Shown here piece after piece: positions 1 through 9,554 of a stretch of DNA of 31,115 bases. The DNA lies in assembly GCA_905221605.1 (NCBI GenBank), contig CAJNDS010000154.1, forward strand, positions 182,501 through 213,615. Direction: 5' to 3'. The number at the start of each line of letters is the position of its first letter. Positions within the stretch are counted from its first letter, which is position 1. A program made the position numbers and the translations under genes. Source of the DNA: Symbiodinium natans. Lineage: Eukaryota > Sar > Dinophyceae > Suessiales > Symbiodiniaceae. A model generated the notes under the pieces. It was given only the letters and a program-made list of their open reading frames with translations. It had not been told where the DNA came from and did not search any database.

Positions 1-1555
1 CAATTACGTGACTATCAGACCCTGCACCCGCAGTGCACCCAAGTTGTCTGCTAAGCTCCCACGAGCAGCGATTCGTTTCTATGCGACGACTCTCGCACTT
101 GCGACTCTTCTGCTTAAACTCCATGAGGACGTCGGTCACCTATGCACGTCTGATGCTGAAGGCTTAACCATCCTGCACCGAAACCCCTGAGCCCTGATGT
201 CTTCCATCGACCCTGCTACTTCCATGGCCGGAGCTCCAAATCCCTGGAAAGCGTGTCAGTGTGCAAGAGTGTATCTGCTAGGCGATAAGTTAGGCTTTGG
301 CTTCAGGATGTAAGGGCCTTGCCCGCAGCCGCCCTCTCCAGTTCCAGCGTGCTTGAAGTAAGACTTTAAGAGCTTGCAGAGGACTTCTATTCTGCTGCAG
401 AGATGTAGGCAGCACAATCCTGATACTGGGTAGGAACTGAAATAACGCTGTTCCCCCCACCTGTCACCATGACGCAGGCAACAGCCACAAACAACCACAG
501 CCTAGCAGTATGAGTTGTTGCATGCTCTCCGCTGCTCTGTTAGACCTTTCGACCCCTTGTGAAGTGAAGTCCAAACTCCCTAACTCCCGTGAACTCCAAA
601 GCGCTGACCTGTCTCCAGAAGGTTTTCAGCACGATGGCCTTGCCCATGCTTGGCACCTCCCAGCTCAAAGATGAGTGGACCAAGGACGCCTTGAGGGATT
701 CGGTTCCCGCCGACGCCTCAGGCCCATAAACTTTAAGGTTCAGGAAGGGTCGCTGCCCATCACCCCCGAGCTACGGTTGCAATCGGTGGACGAACTCCTA
801 GTACATGCAGCGGTGCTTGCTGACTGACCGCGCAGAGCAATCCTCAGGCCAAAACCAAAGAGGAGACATCACACAGGCCTGTGGGGAACCGGAGTTATAG
901 CCAAACCCGCTAGACCTTAGGCACTTGATGGCACTTGCTTCTTGCGTGGCTCCCAGCTGCATGAAGGCTTAGTGCTTGGCCATGGTTGGAAAGGCATGTC
1001 GCTGTCGCCTTCCATCGGCAGCTCAAAGGTCATGACGTCTCTGGTAAGTCTCTGTCAACATTGACACGGGCACCCAACTCTGGACTCTAAAGCGTGCGCT
1101 CGGGAGTTGGCCCGCGGTGCCAGCTGGACGACCCCATTTGTGCAAGGTGTTGACATCCACCTGAGTCTTGCATGCAACATGTGTGCAGCGACCAGACGGC
1201 AATGATGTGTAGTGAGCGCCGTCGGCTGCCCTAAGACGCTGAAACCGCTAAAGCTGCTCCCAGCTGTCGTTGCAGGGGATGGTATGGTACGAGGAAGCGC
1301 GCATGCAGACTCCGCACAGCGCTGTATTGACTGTAGTGGATGTACTACATGCAGTCTGGGAAACCTCGATGCTGGCCGCTGTTAACACACCACGGGCCTT
1401 CATTGTTTGCACAAGCGTCTCGATTTCCCCAACGCACGGTGAACGATCGGTGCACTTGTTCAGTTCGTGGATTGCGCGGTTTTCCTTGTGTGCTCTTTAC
1501 GTCCTCTTGCCCTCAACCTTCACGAGTGCACGCTGACGAATATTGTCCCATGCAG
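1..1555. other. No recognised gene
   Basis: Mixed-composition unique sequence. Open frames here are short (at most about 90 codons), overlap on both strands and resemble no family I know. A short frame near 633 begins after a TTTTCAG acceptor-like site and runs about 31 codons, but I cannot support it as a gene. Exons of the gene continuing at 1556 may lie in this stretch. Confidence 0.5.
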
Positions 1556-2235
1556 GCAGCATTCGATTCCCTAGGCCTCGCAATCCGTCATGGTGAACTG
1601 CTTGAGGGTAAGGTTGCAGTATGATTATATTACCATATTTAAGCAAGCGGGGGGTAAAACGCACAAGGTTTTTCAGCGTTGTTCAGGTTGTTCTTTTGGG
1701 TTGGGGGGTGGGGGGGGGGGAGGGGGGGGTGGGGGGGTTAATCGCGACATGTTGTGAAGCACGTTCTCACTGTCCTTTCTTCCGTTTTCAGCGTTGTTCA
1801 GGTTGTTCTTTTGGGTTGGGGGGTGGGGGGGGGTGGGGGGGGGGAGGGGGGGGGGGGGAGGGGGGGGGAGGGGGGGGGGGGGGGGGGGGAGGGGGGGGGG
1901 GGAGGGGGGGGGGGGGGGAGGGGGGGGGGGTTAATCGCGACATGTTGTGAAGCACGTTCTCACTGTCCTTTCTTCCGTTTTCAGCGTTGTTCAGGTTGTT
2001 CTTTTGCGTGAAGGTTCGTCAGGGTCCGTATCCCAGCATCCTTGTGCACACCGGCACTGTGGATGCCATTTGGCAGCAGATCAAGTCGTGGCTGCCCAAT
2101 GGGATTCGCACGTGTACAAACGGCCGGCCCAACCCAGTCATCATGCAGTATGTCCGGCAGTGGCAGTGGCGATTCCAGACACGGCAGAAGTTGCTTGAAG
2201 CAACGGGTAGAATGCTGCGTGAGGAGTGTTTCTGA
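1556..2235 (+). CDS. 3' end of a gene resembling a Merlin/IS1595 (ISXO2-like) DDE transposase, two exons
   Basis: Proposed exons are 1556-1607 and 1985-2235, ending at TGA 2233-2235. The first is preceded by CCCATGCAG and ends at a good donor (GAGG|GTAAGG). It leaves one base over, and the second exon after TTTTCAG supplies exactly the two needed, so the frame continues. The last exon reads VHTGTVDAIWQQIKSWLP, then NPVIMQYVRQWQWRFQTR. This follows the C-terminal pattern of IS1595/Merlin transposases (HTxxIExxWxxxK, then YxxxxxWR). The residue usually given as the third catalytic acid (E) is D here. The N-terminal part with the first catalytic acids was not found, so the gene is partial or has more upstream exons. 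Family assignment is by pattern only; it could be another DDE-type or host-derived protein. No terminal inverted repeats or target duplications were identified. Confidence 0.45.
1671..1984 (+). repeat. G-tract-rich intron with three copies of a 3' splice-site segment
   Basis: The segment TTTCAGCGTTGTTCAGG occurs at 1671, 1786 and 1979. The first two copies run into long guanine tracts broken by single T or A (about 1697-1737 and 1818-1930). Each tract is followed by the same TTAATCGCGACATG segment leading to the next copy. Period is 115 bp, then 193 bp; the difference lies mostly in tract length. The tracts could fold as G-quadruplexes in DNA or transcript. Confidence 0.85.
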
Positions 2236-2271
2236 GTCAGCCAAGAAAAGTCCGCACAGAGAGACGCAGAG

Positions 2272-2445
2272 AGACGCGCACACACACACACACACACCCA
2301 CACGCACACGCACACGCACACGCACACGCACACGCACACGCACACGCACACGCACACGCACACGCACACGCACACGCACACGCACACGCACACGCAAACA
2401 CACAAACACACAAACACACAAACACACAAACACACAAACACACAC
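2272..2445. repeat. Microsatellite: CA, then CACACG, then CACAAACA-type
   Basis: A short CA run leads into about 18 copies of the hexamer CACACG (about 2296-2394), then about five copies of an 8-base ACACAAAC unit to 2445. The long Val/Cys, Ala/His or Thr/Arg frames across it are by-products of the repeat. It lies about 40 bases after the transposase-like stop codon. Confidence 0.95.
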
Positions 2446-2781
2446 CACGCGCGACTAGGACATCTAAAACTCGAGTTTTAAGCAAACAAAAATGTAATGT
2501 TATCAAACGGATTGGGTGAGTTTCAACGATGAACAACCTCATTTCGCGTGGCAGGCGCGGTACTTCTAGCATATGCCTCTCTAAACCCTTGTGCGGTTTA
2601 CCCCCCGTGGGGATATTTAAGGATAACAGCATAGGGTCTGACAACTCGAGCCAAGCGCAAGGTGGCCAACAAGAGCCTGCCGGATCGAACTTTGAGGACG
2701 CTACATGATGCTGATGCTCTTTCCAAATAACTGCAGAGGCAATAGTCAAAGTCGACCGACTTCGCATGGCCAGGATCCCAG

Positions 2782-3897
2782 CCACTGTGACGACTCCATC
2801 TAGGTAAAGGTCCTGCATCCAGGGCTGGCGGCCTAGACTTTGCAAAGGACCTGAAGACAAGACTCCCCTCCTCCGCCAGCGGATCTTCAGAGTCTTCCAA
2901 GATTGAGATCACCTTTTAAGTGCAGCGTCTTCAAGTGCACTGGGAATGAGCCTGTGCTGCAGCGAGCCGCCCTTCAGGGCCCCGGCAGGTCCGACATCTG
3001 CGAGGCCTGTTGTCTCGATGATGATTCGGTCCAGGAGCTTCACCCGATGGCGGCGGACCAGGGCCTTGTCAGGCTCGTTAGAAGGGGCGACAGGACTGGG
3101 CTGAAGTCTCCAGTTCGTACCTGCACCTAGGGTCAGCTTTGTCACAGAAAGCAGCTTGTGTAAGCTCCTCTGCCTCCAAAGCGGCGATGAGGTCCACTTC
3201 CGCGGAGCAGCAGAGGCAGCCTCAAGTGTTCAGAGTAGACTCAAGGCAGCTTATGCGCGAAGATCGTGCGCTCGACTTGTAAATCTGTAATCTTGCCGGC
3301 GATCGTGCTGTAGGCTCTGTAGACCAAGATCCAAGCTTGCCAGCTTCTCCCACATGTTGACCAGTGTTGGCCGATCTCAGGGGCAGGCCGTTTGCGAGCT
3401 CAATCACACCATCCGCCTTGTGTCAAGGCCACGGTGGCAGGAACGATTGATTCTGATGCAACTCTCAGTGTCTCAGCTCGGTTGAACACAAAGGGACCGC
3501 AGCTGTCAAAATCATGCCAGGCCTCGGCATGAGCGTTCGCGACCAGCGCACCGTCCACACCCAGTGACCCAATCTCATTCTCGATGACCGCGATCTTGCA
3601 TGCAAAAAGAAGAGGCACAGGGTTCCGTCGGTTGAAAAATGATGCCTGCGACCCTTCACAGCCCCACAAAAATGTTCTGAGTAGAGAGCGCGATTAGCAC
3701 CCTCCCGGAGGCTTGCGTTAAGCCGGGCCTCGCTTGCCAAGGTGGCGTGAACAGCGCGAACGTGGGAGTACATGAGCCGCCCCGCACTCGTGCTTTGGAA
3801 GGTGATAGACTGAGCTCGCAGCTGTCTTCCCTGCCCCTAAGAAGCCGGTCAAGATCGTCACCGGCACCTGCAGCTCTTCGCACTGAGCCTCTTTCGG
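2782..3897 (-). CDS. CobW/COG0523-family metal-chaperone GTPase, multi-exon, 3' end unresolved
   Basis: CobW-type GTPases (YjiA, ZNG1) deliver metal ions such as zinc or cobalt to client enzymes. Exon segments appear in the correct order reading right to left. A (3897-3823): VTILTGFLGAGKT, the Walker A loop. B (3645-3535): KIAVIENEIGSLGVDGALV. C (3416-3389, 28 nt): ADGVIELAN. D (from 3220 to about 3150): CLCC metal motif and DLIAALEAE. E (about 3072-2975): LLDRIIIETTGLADVGP. F (2812-2783): DLYLDGVVTV. B to C to D joins as ALVANADGVIELANGCLCC. The A-B, B-C and C-D joins keep frame only with GC-AG introns of 177, 118 and 168 bp. The first exon, the D/E and E/F boundaries, the NKxD exon and the C-terminal domain were not found, so the gene may be truncated or simply unresolved. 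The opposite-strand transposase-like gene lies just beyond its 3' side. Family assignment is firm; integrity is not. Confidence 0.8.
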
Positions 3898-3900
3898 CTA

Positions 3901-4959
3901 AGACTCTATTTTGAACTCAGTAATAAAACCCAGGTCAAGCATTCTCGTTGCAAAGCAGAAGAGGGTGCCGGGTGAAAGACAGGCCCATATCCCTGCCCGA
4001 AAAAGGCAAGGTCGCGCCGCGCACGGATTCCTAAACCATGTTTCGCAAAACGAAACAAACAAACAAACAAACAAACAAACAAACAAACAAACAAACAAAC
4101 AAACAAACAAACAAACAAACAAACATTTGAGAAACAAACAAGCCCTGATTGGGAAACATGCTCCAGAAACGATGACTTGGAGACTTTGCTGAACCACGGA
4201 ATCGTCTGGATTGGGACATCTTTTGCCTTCCGGACAAGTTTTGGTTTCGGAGTGTCATACTGGTGTCATCAAACGAAGGCCGGGTCTGCAACCGGCATTC
4301 AGCAGTCCCTGCCGGTTCAACCGGAAAGCCCATTGCTGTTGCAGCTAAACAACCAGAAAGGAAAGCTCCAAATTGCCAACACATCTGACACGTATCCTAT
4401 CGAATGAGATTCAGACAAAGTTGCCGCCTTCTCACGTGCTGTCTCGTCAGCACCATCGGCCATCAGGAATGGACAGACGCTGGCAAGTGACCTGATAGGT
4501 GCCGACCACTGACGGGCCTTGTGGGCCTTGCAGGGTGGACCAGATCTTGAGCCCTCAACGGAAAGAACCACGTGATCATTAAGTAACGGCCACTGGCACC
4601 ACACACAGCCATGTCTTCCTCCCTCCCCGAACTGCAGGGCAAGAAGAGTGAGAACGTTTGTGCAGCACCTGGGGACTGTACCACCCTGTGACCAGCGCTC
4701 GGCCTTCAAACTACGTCGATCTACAGCGCTTTGGAACCTACATTACTGTTGCTGCTTAGAAGAGCTGGTAAAGCTCTGGGCCCTGTCCCCAATGAGCGAA
4801 AGCCTGCAGCGCAACAGCATATACCAGATCACAGTAGACTCCGTAGACACTACCATGGCTTTCCGCAGTTGGGGCGGGCTCCTCAGCCAACCAGACGAAA
4901 ACCGAGAAACCGGCCACCGCAGCACACGCTTGACGTGCACTCCGCCTAAAGGCTGTACA
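3901..4959. other. Intergenic region, no firm gene
   Basis: Contains the AAAC microsatellite and otherwise unrecognised sequence. On the - strand an ATG at 4463 opens MADGADETAREKAATLSES and meets a GTGAGA donor-like site after 28 bases. It could be a first exon of the CobW gene to its left, but its phase does not join directly to exon A. This is only a candidate. A 130-codon - strand frame (4317-4709) covering the same place resembles nothing I know. Confidence 0.3.
4053..4124. repeat. Microsatellite (AAAC)n
   Basis: An uninterrupted run of about 18 copies of the tetramer AAAC. The Asn/Lys/Gln/Thr and Cys/Leu/Phe/Val frames over it are repeat by-products. Confidence 0.97.
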
Positions 4960-6441
4960 CTATGCCTGGCGCTCTGCCTGGGCGCCTTGGGAAAGCGCCG
5001 TGTGCAGCACTCGCTGCTCGAGGTTGCTCACCTCGACCTGATCTCCCAAAAGTTTTGCCAGGCACTCCAGAGCCGCCCTGGCAGCTCCTTGCTTTGTCTC
5101 TCCTTCGGAGAGATTAATCTCGTTCGGGTCGCAGCCTCTACCAAACTGAAGGCTCACTCGCCAAAGGCGAGGGGCCTCCTCTCTTGCGTTTACCCAAACG
5201 GCGGGATGGACCCGACCTCTGGCCCAGTCGAGGAGTCTCTGCCAGTCGCTCCTGTCACTTCGTCTTGGAGCAGGTAAAGCTGGCAAGACCTCTTTCCAAG
5301 AAAAGGCATGGCTTGCATACAGTGACATCATATCGACATGCCTGCTGCCCTTCCTGGCATTGTGTATCAGCACGGTTTTGTAGCCCGCGTATTTGAGACG
5401 CTGCAGGACGTCCGTGAAGTCTTGGTCTGATGTGATTAGAATAAAGACGACGGTATGTGCTGGCACCTCGTACTTGCCATACAGCAGGGCAGCTTTCTCA
5501 ATCTCACCCTTGATAACATGGTCTGCAGCTTCTGGCTTCGACTTGCAGTTGACCGCCTGTATGGCAGCATCCTCCAGGTCATCGACGACACGCGGACTTT
5601 CCGCAAAGCGCCACGTTGGCGCAACGGCCCACAGCTGCGCTGCGAAGCCGCCCAGGTTCCTGGCGTCCAGAAAGTCACGCAGACCTTTGACAACATCTCT
5701 GCCACTGTGTTGCATCTCATCCCAGCCGACATTCTCAATGTCCCAGAAGAGACGTACTTCCTTGACGGTGGCCCAGAAGTGCCCGTGCATGAGCTTTGCA
5801 AAAGCATTATAATCCGTGTATTTCAGCAGACGATTAAGAATCAATCGCGCACCATCACTCCGAGCGGCTTCTTTATGCAACAGCTGTGCAACGTCAGGGG
5901 TACTGATTCCCGTTTGGGAGCAGACGTCCTGAAAGTAGTTCTCCAGCCGAGCCAAGAATTCACGATGAATCTTGGCTCTCTCGTGTACAGACGCATCCTG
6001 TTCCATCTCGTCTTGCGACTGAAGCCTGCCGAAGCTACGGCAGCTGGCATCCCAGACCGGTACCTCTTCTTGAAGAATATGGTCCAGCTTCTGCGAAACC
6101 AGCGCTGTAACCAGCGGTCCAAGCGAGGCTTGCACAGGAGCCCCAAGAGCTCCATGAGCCTCATGGACCTCCTTGTCCACGACGTTCGGCACGTTCGGCA
6201 GAGGAGTCTCCAAGGCCTCTGTCCTCAAAGGACTCTCGGGTGATGGCGCCCCCTCCTTCGCAAACTCCTTCGTGGAGGACGCGGAAGTTTTGGTGCACCC
6301 GCTTCCCATCACTTGGCTATCGTGCCTATTGCTACGGCCTTGCCGGCCTCCGGTACGAACCGGCTGTAAGATCTCACGAAGCAAGAGCCAAAAAACTGCA
6401 ATCGCAATCGAGACTCTCGGCCAAAGTGTTCGACGCCGCAT
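4960..6441 (-). CDS. BART-like / NYN ribonuclease / dsRBD-like protein, single exon
   Basis: A 493-codon intronless frame closed by TAG at 4960-4962, with an in-frame stop 18 bases upstream of the first ATG. Residues 10-25 are hydrophobic (SIAIAVFWLLLREIL), a possible anchor. Residues 158-223 (FLARLENYFQDV, then LNRLLKYTDYNAFAKLM) resemble the C-terminal half of BART/ARL2BP domains that bind Arl GTPases. Residues 228-388 are a NYN (PIN-like) nuclease domain: LFWDIENVG with D234, then LITSDQDFTDVLQRL (338-349) and a GYKTVLIHN strand. The acidic residues expected for metal-dependent RNA cleavage are present. Residues 400-466 look like a double-stranded-RNA-binding fold ending in GETKQGAARAALECLAKLLG. 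MARF1/limkain proteins also pair NYN with RNA-binding modules, but I know of none with this arrangement. An internal Met45 starts MGSGCTKT in a stronger initiation context. NYN is confident, the flanking domains moderate. The 262-codon + strand frame over it is a shadow. Confidence 0.85.
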   Translation of the reverse strand: MRRRTLWPRVSIAIAVFWLLLREILQPVRTGGRQGRSNRHDSQVMGSGCTKTSASSTKEFAKEGAPSPESPLRTEALETPLPNVPNVVDKEVHEAHGALGAPVQASLGPLVTALVSQKLDHILQEEVPVWDASCRSFGRLQSQDEMEQDASVHERAKIHREFLARLENYFQDVCSQTGISTPDVAQLLHKEAARSDGARLILNRLLKYTDYNAFAKLMHGHFWATVKEVRLFWDIENVGWDEMQHSGRDVVKGLRDFLDARNLGGFAAQLWAVAPTWRFAESPRVVDDLEDAAIQAVNCKSKPEAADHVIKGEIEKAALLYGKYEVPAHTVVFILITSDQDFTDVLQRLKYAGYKTVLIHNARKGSRHVDMMSLYASHAFSWKEVLPALPAPRRSDRSDWQRLLDWARGRVHPAVWVNAREEAPRLWRVSLQFGRGCDPNEINLSEGETKQGAARAALECLAKLLGDQVEVSNLEQRVLHTALSQGAQAERQA

Positions 6442-6462
6442 GGAACCGTTGAAATGACATTA

Positions 6463-7945
6463 CCTTGTTCCTTCACACATCAGGGGGGGTATAAGGTTTG
6501 GACCCCGTCGGTATCTTACCGACGCAAAGGTTGCTGAAAGATGTTCATGTTGAAAGGTAGCGGAGCACGCAGAAATGTAAGTGTGTTTTACTTGACATGG
6601 CAGCGGACTACTCATGATGCCCTGTTCTGAAACTGTGCTACTATACTTCTTACGGTGTTGTAAACTGGTCTCTCAACCCGACAGCGCAACTGTGAGTGTG
6701 AACTGGCTTATAGCATCTCAGCAAGACCGCTCCGCCTTACCCCACGTTGGCCCTGCTATCCCTGCCTAAGTTGCACAGCCTGCAAAGCCCTGAACGCTGT
6801 GTGAGAGCGCCCGATAGCCCTGCAGCATTTCGACTCCCATCTGGACGATGGTTTGGCGGCATTTCCGCATCGTTTGCCATCCTACTTGGTTGGTCGCCAG
6901 TCGCCTTGCAAAGCCAACTAGCTGGCATGAGCCTACAGTTCTGACGATGCTTTGCGTATGCCAGCGCTCACACGGGGGGAGGCCGCTCTTAACGATCAGG
7001 TGTTTCCAAGTTGTTGCAACTTCTTTGGCTGACGCTAACGACAAAGGTCCTTCGCGTTCCAAAAGTAAATTAAGGGTCCACGTGATGCTTCATAATCGCA
7101 GAGCTTGCTGACCACAGATGTGGACTGGCGACATCTTTGAGGATCGATCCCTCGTGGCAAGTATGTGCATGCTCTTAAATCGTTCAGTACATGACAGAAA
7201 CTTGTGTCACATGCTGTGAGAGAACCGAGAGGTCGTCGGATGATGATCCACTATTCCGGTGAAACGCGTGTCGATCACTTAGGGTGCCACAGAGGCCCCA
7301 ACTTTTGTCGCTCACAGAGGCCAAGGCTCTCTGTCGATTCGGTGGACCGAGAGGTTGTGCACTGAACACAAGTCTCGCGTTGACCATACTCTTCACAGTC
7401 TAGATCAGATAATGGGAACACATTTGTCGTCCTGTTCTCCTTCTCATCATTCTCGTGCATTGAAGCGCCAAGAGACCACAGAGCAACAGAGAGTGTGCAG
7501 CCAACAAACTGACAGTCGCAAATTCCGTGCAGGGCCTTTGCCCGGGTCAAGCTGGAAAACCCAAACACCCCCGGACGGTCCTTGGAATGCGGACGTTTTA
7601 CAAATCTGAAAGACCCGAGATGGCAGCTGAACTCTATCCTTTGGCTCAGCTTGTAAAGCTCTCATCTGCACTGTCGTCGTCCACACCAACCTCGTCCTCC
7701 TCTAAGCTGTATTTGGGCGAGGTCCTCCCAATCCATGCTACAGGAGCCACAGATGAGTGCAGATGGAGCGCGGGGTGCGCGCTGACAAGCTCTCTGAAGC
7801 ATTGAACCCAAGTCCAGCCAGAACAAAAACAACAGAGCGAAACAAAAGCCGCAGTACAATAAGGATGAGAAAGCGCAGAGAATAAGGGTAAGAGTAAGAG
7901 TAAGAAGGAATAAGAATTATTTTACTTCGAACATCCCCAACCTCT
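6463..7945. other. Upstream and intergenic region, no recognised gene
   Basis: Contains the upstream region of the NYN gene, including a short G run with TATAAGG near 6483-6495. No TATA or spliced-leader function can be assigned. Short frames on both strands (6737-7111, 7184-7860) are unrecognised. The - strand 7689-7450 has a somewhat protein-like composition but no clear splice sites. Confidence 0.4.
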
Positions 7946-7959
7946 CTTGGTAGAGATAC

Positions 7960-8510
7960 TCTGGGGTTCGGCAACACTCTGGGGTTGGGCACTCCGGGGA
8001 CACTCTGGGCTCGGCACTCTAGAGAGGCTCTGGGGTTGGGCACATTGGGCACTCCGGGAACACTCTGGGTTGGGCACTCTACAAACACTCTGGGGTTGGG
8101 CACTCCAGGGAGACTCTGGGGTTGGGCACTCCGGGGACACTCTGGGTTGGGCATCACTGTAAAGAAAACTCTGGGGTTGGGCACTCCGAGAACACTCTAG
8201 GTTGGGCACTCTAGAGAGACTCTGGGGTTGGGCAGAGACTCTGGGTTGGGCACTCCGGGGACATTCTGGGTTGGGCACTCTAGAGAGACTCTGGGGTTGG
8301 GCAGGGCAAGAGAGACTCTGGGGTTGGGCACTCCAGGGAGACTCTGGGGTTGGGCACTCCGGGGACACTCTGGGTTGGGCACTCTAGAGAGACTCTGGGG
8401 TTGGGCACTCCAGGGAGACTCTGGGGCTGGGCACTCTGTGTGGGGTCGGCACACCTTAGAGTTGGGCACTCAAGGGACACTTTGGGGTTGGGCACTCCAG
8501 GGATGAGCGA
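7960..8510 (+). repeat. 25-26 bp minisatellite, about 20 copies, two alternating variants
   Basis: Repeated CTCTGGGGTTGGGCACTCC units followed by variable GGGGACA, AGGGAGA or TAGAGAGA tails. GGGGTT and GGGTT forms often alternate, giving a roughly 51-bp dimer. Both strands are open in several frames (Pro/Asn/Ser/Val-rich on -, Gly/Leu/Trp-rich on +) simply because the unit lacks stop codons. I see no evidence that any of these is expressed. Confidence 0.92.
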
Positions 8511-8693
8511 GGAGTAGACCGGGCGAGGAGAAGAGTTCCGGGCGAGGAGCAGAGTTGAGTTTAAAATCTAACAACCCCACACCGAGGGTGGGGAACAAAA
8601 ATATACAAGAGCCAGCATGCGTCACCCCGGCCTTGCCGGCTGCACGGCAGACTTGAAGATGGGGCTGCGGCACATGGAGACGTTTCTCCAACT

Positions 8694-9003
8694 CTACAAT
8701 TCTCTACAAAAGCCTACAGGCTGAACTTCATCCAACAGCCGACACAAGGCAAAACGCAGGCAGCCATCCGCATCCTCGTTCAACTCTGACACTCCCATGT
8801 TACCATCATTTACCACTGTACACTGGCCTACGAACTGGCCTGGCGACTGGAGGACTCTTGGCAGGCTCGAGCAGGTCTTCCAGCAAGAAGCGCGTCTGGG
8901 CACCAGCCTTTGCGGCAATCTCCCTGTCTACCAAACGAAACCAAACCAACAGACCCAGCGGAGGAACTGATCTTGTGACGTCTGAATAACATGAAGCACG
9001 CAA
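8694..9003 (-). other. Possible exon(s) of an unrecognised - strand gene
   Basis: On the - strand, after a T/G-rich stretch ending TTTGGTAG (about 8932), the frame reads AAKAGAQTRFLLEDLLEPAK. A second frame further along reads NEDADGCLRFALCRLLDEVQ and ends at a stop at 8694-8696. Both look protein-like but lie in different frames with no clear donor between them. No family is recognised. They may belong with the exon candidates at 9.3-11.0 kb. Confidence 0.25.
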
Positions 9004-9147
9004 TGAATGTTGGAATGTAATGTGAGTGCCCCTTTGGGGGTGGAGGGGGGGGGTTCTTTAAGGAGATTCTACCCCAGGCAAGCTCCCCAACGGGCAAGCA
9101 GAGCCTTGACGAGCACACGGATAGCCTGGCACAGAAGACGTTTTCAT

Positions 9148-9209
9148 TTTAGGGTTTAGGGTTTGGGGTTTGGGGGTTAGGGTTTAGGGTTTAGGGTTTA
9201 GGTTTAGGG
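9148..9209 (+). repeat. Interstitial telomere-like block, TTTAGGG on the + strand
   Basis: About eight TTTAGGG-type words, with variants TTTGGGG, TTTGGGGG and TTAGGG in the middle. TTTAGGG is the plant/algal/alveolate telomere repeat. The orientation matches the right end of a chromosome. Degeneracy suggests an old interstitial copy, not a live telomere. Confidence 0.9.
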
Positions 9210-9359
9210 ATGCAATGGGCAGTTCTCTTGGTTAAATGCTTGCGTTCCTTTTTTGAGGTATCTATAGGAATTCTTGCATGTGTCTGCTTGATCCTGGTAC
9301 CAGGTCATCCCTATGCTAGAGTGTTGACGATGCGCATCCATGGATATCAACGAACTCAC

Positions 9360-9554
9360 CTCACATGTGCACGTGGCGTCCTCAACTGAACCCCACCCAC
9401 AATCTGCCCAAAATACAAGATCTCTGCTGCAGAATCACCTATGAGCGACCGCTCCACTTTATAGCTGCTTCTCCTACGTGAGGGGTCCTGCAAGACCTCC
9501 TTCACGTCGCTGAGGCTTTCAGCAGTCTCCTTCCAAATCGAGGTGTCACATCTG
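9360..9554 (-). other. Candidate internal exon, unrecognised protein
   Basis: Bounded on the - strand by an acceptor (CAACTTCAACAG, exon from 9554) and a strong donor (ATGTGAG|GTGAGT, exon ends at 9360). The frame is open throughout and reads CDTSIWKETAESLSDVKEVL, later VERSLIGDSAAEILYFGQ. Its composition is normal for a globular protein. No domain is recognised. If the 8.7-9.0 kb segments belong to the same gene, the TTTAGGG block would be intronic. Confidence 0.35.

Noticed and set aside
1981-2860. Val/Arg, Cys/Val, Ala/His and Thr/Arg repeat proteins around 2280-2445
   Set aside because: Translations of the CACACG microsatellite in different frames.
3340-3416. Initial reading of the CobW gene as a pseudogene lacking the CxCC motif
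   Set aside because: Reading past ELANG without splicing loses the motif, but an intact CLCC lies at 3218-3207 and joins in frame through a GC-AG intron.
5455-6243. 262-codon + strand frame
   Set aside because: Exactly antisense to the well-supported NYN protein gene; no recognisable domain.
7738-8506. Pro/Asn/Val/Ser-rich and Gly/Leu/Trp-rich repeat proteins
   Set aside because: Produced by the 25-26 bp minisatellite; units of two lengths shift frame repeatedly, and no start context or domain supports expression.
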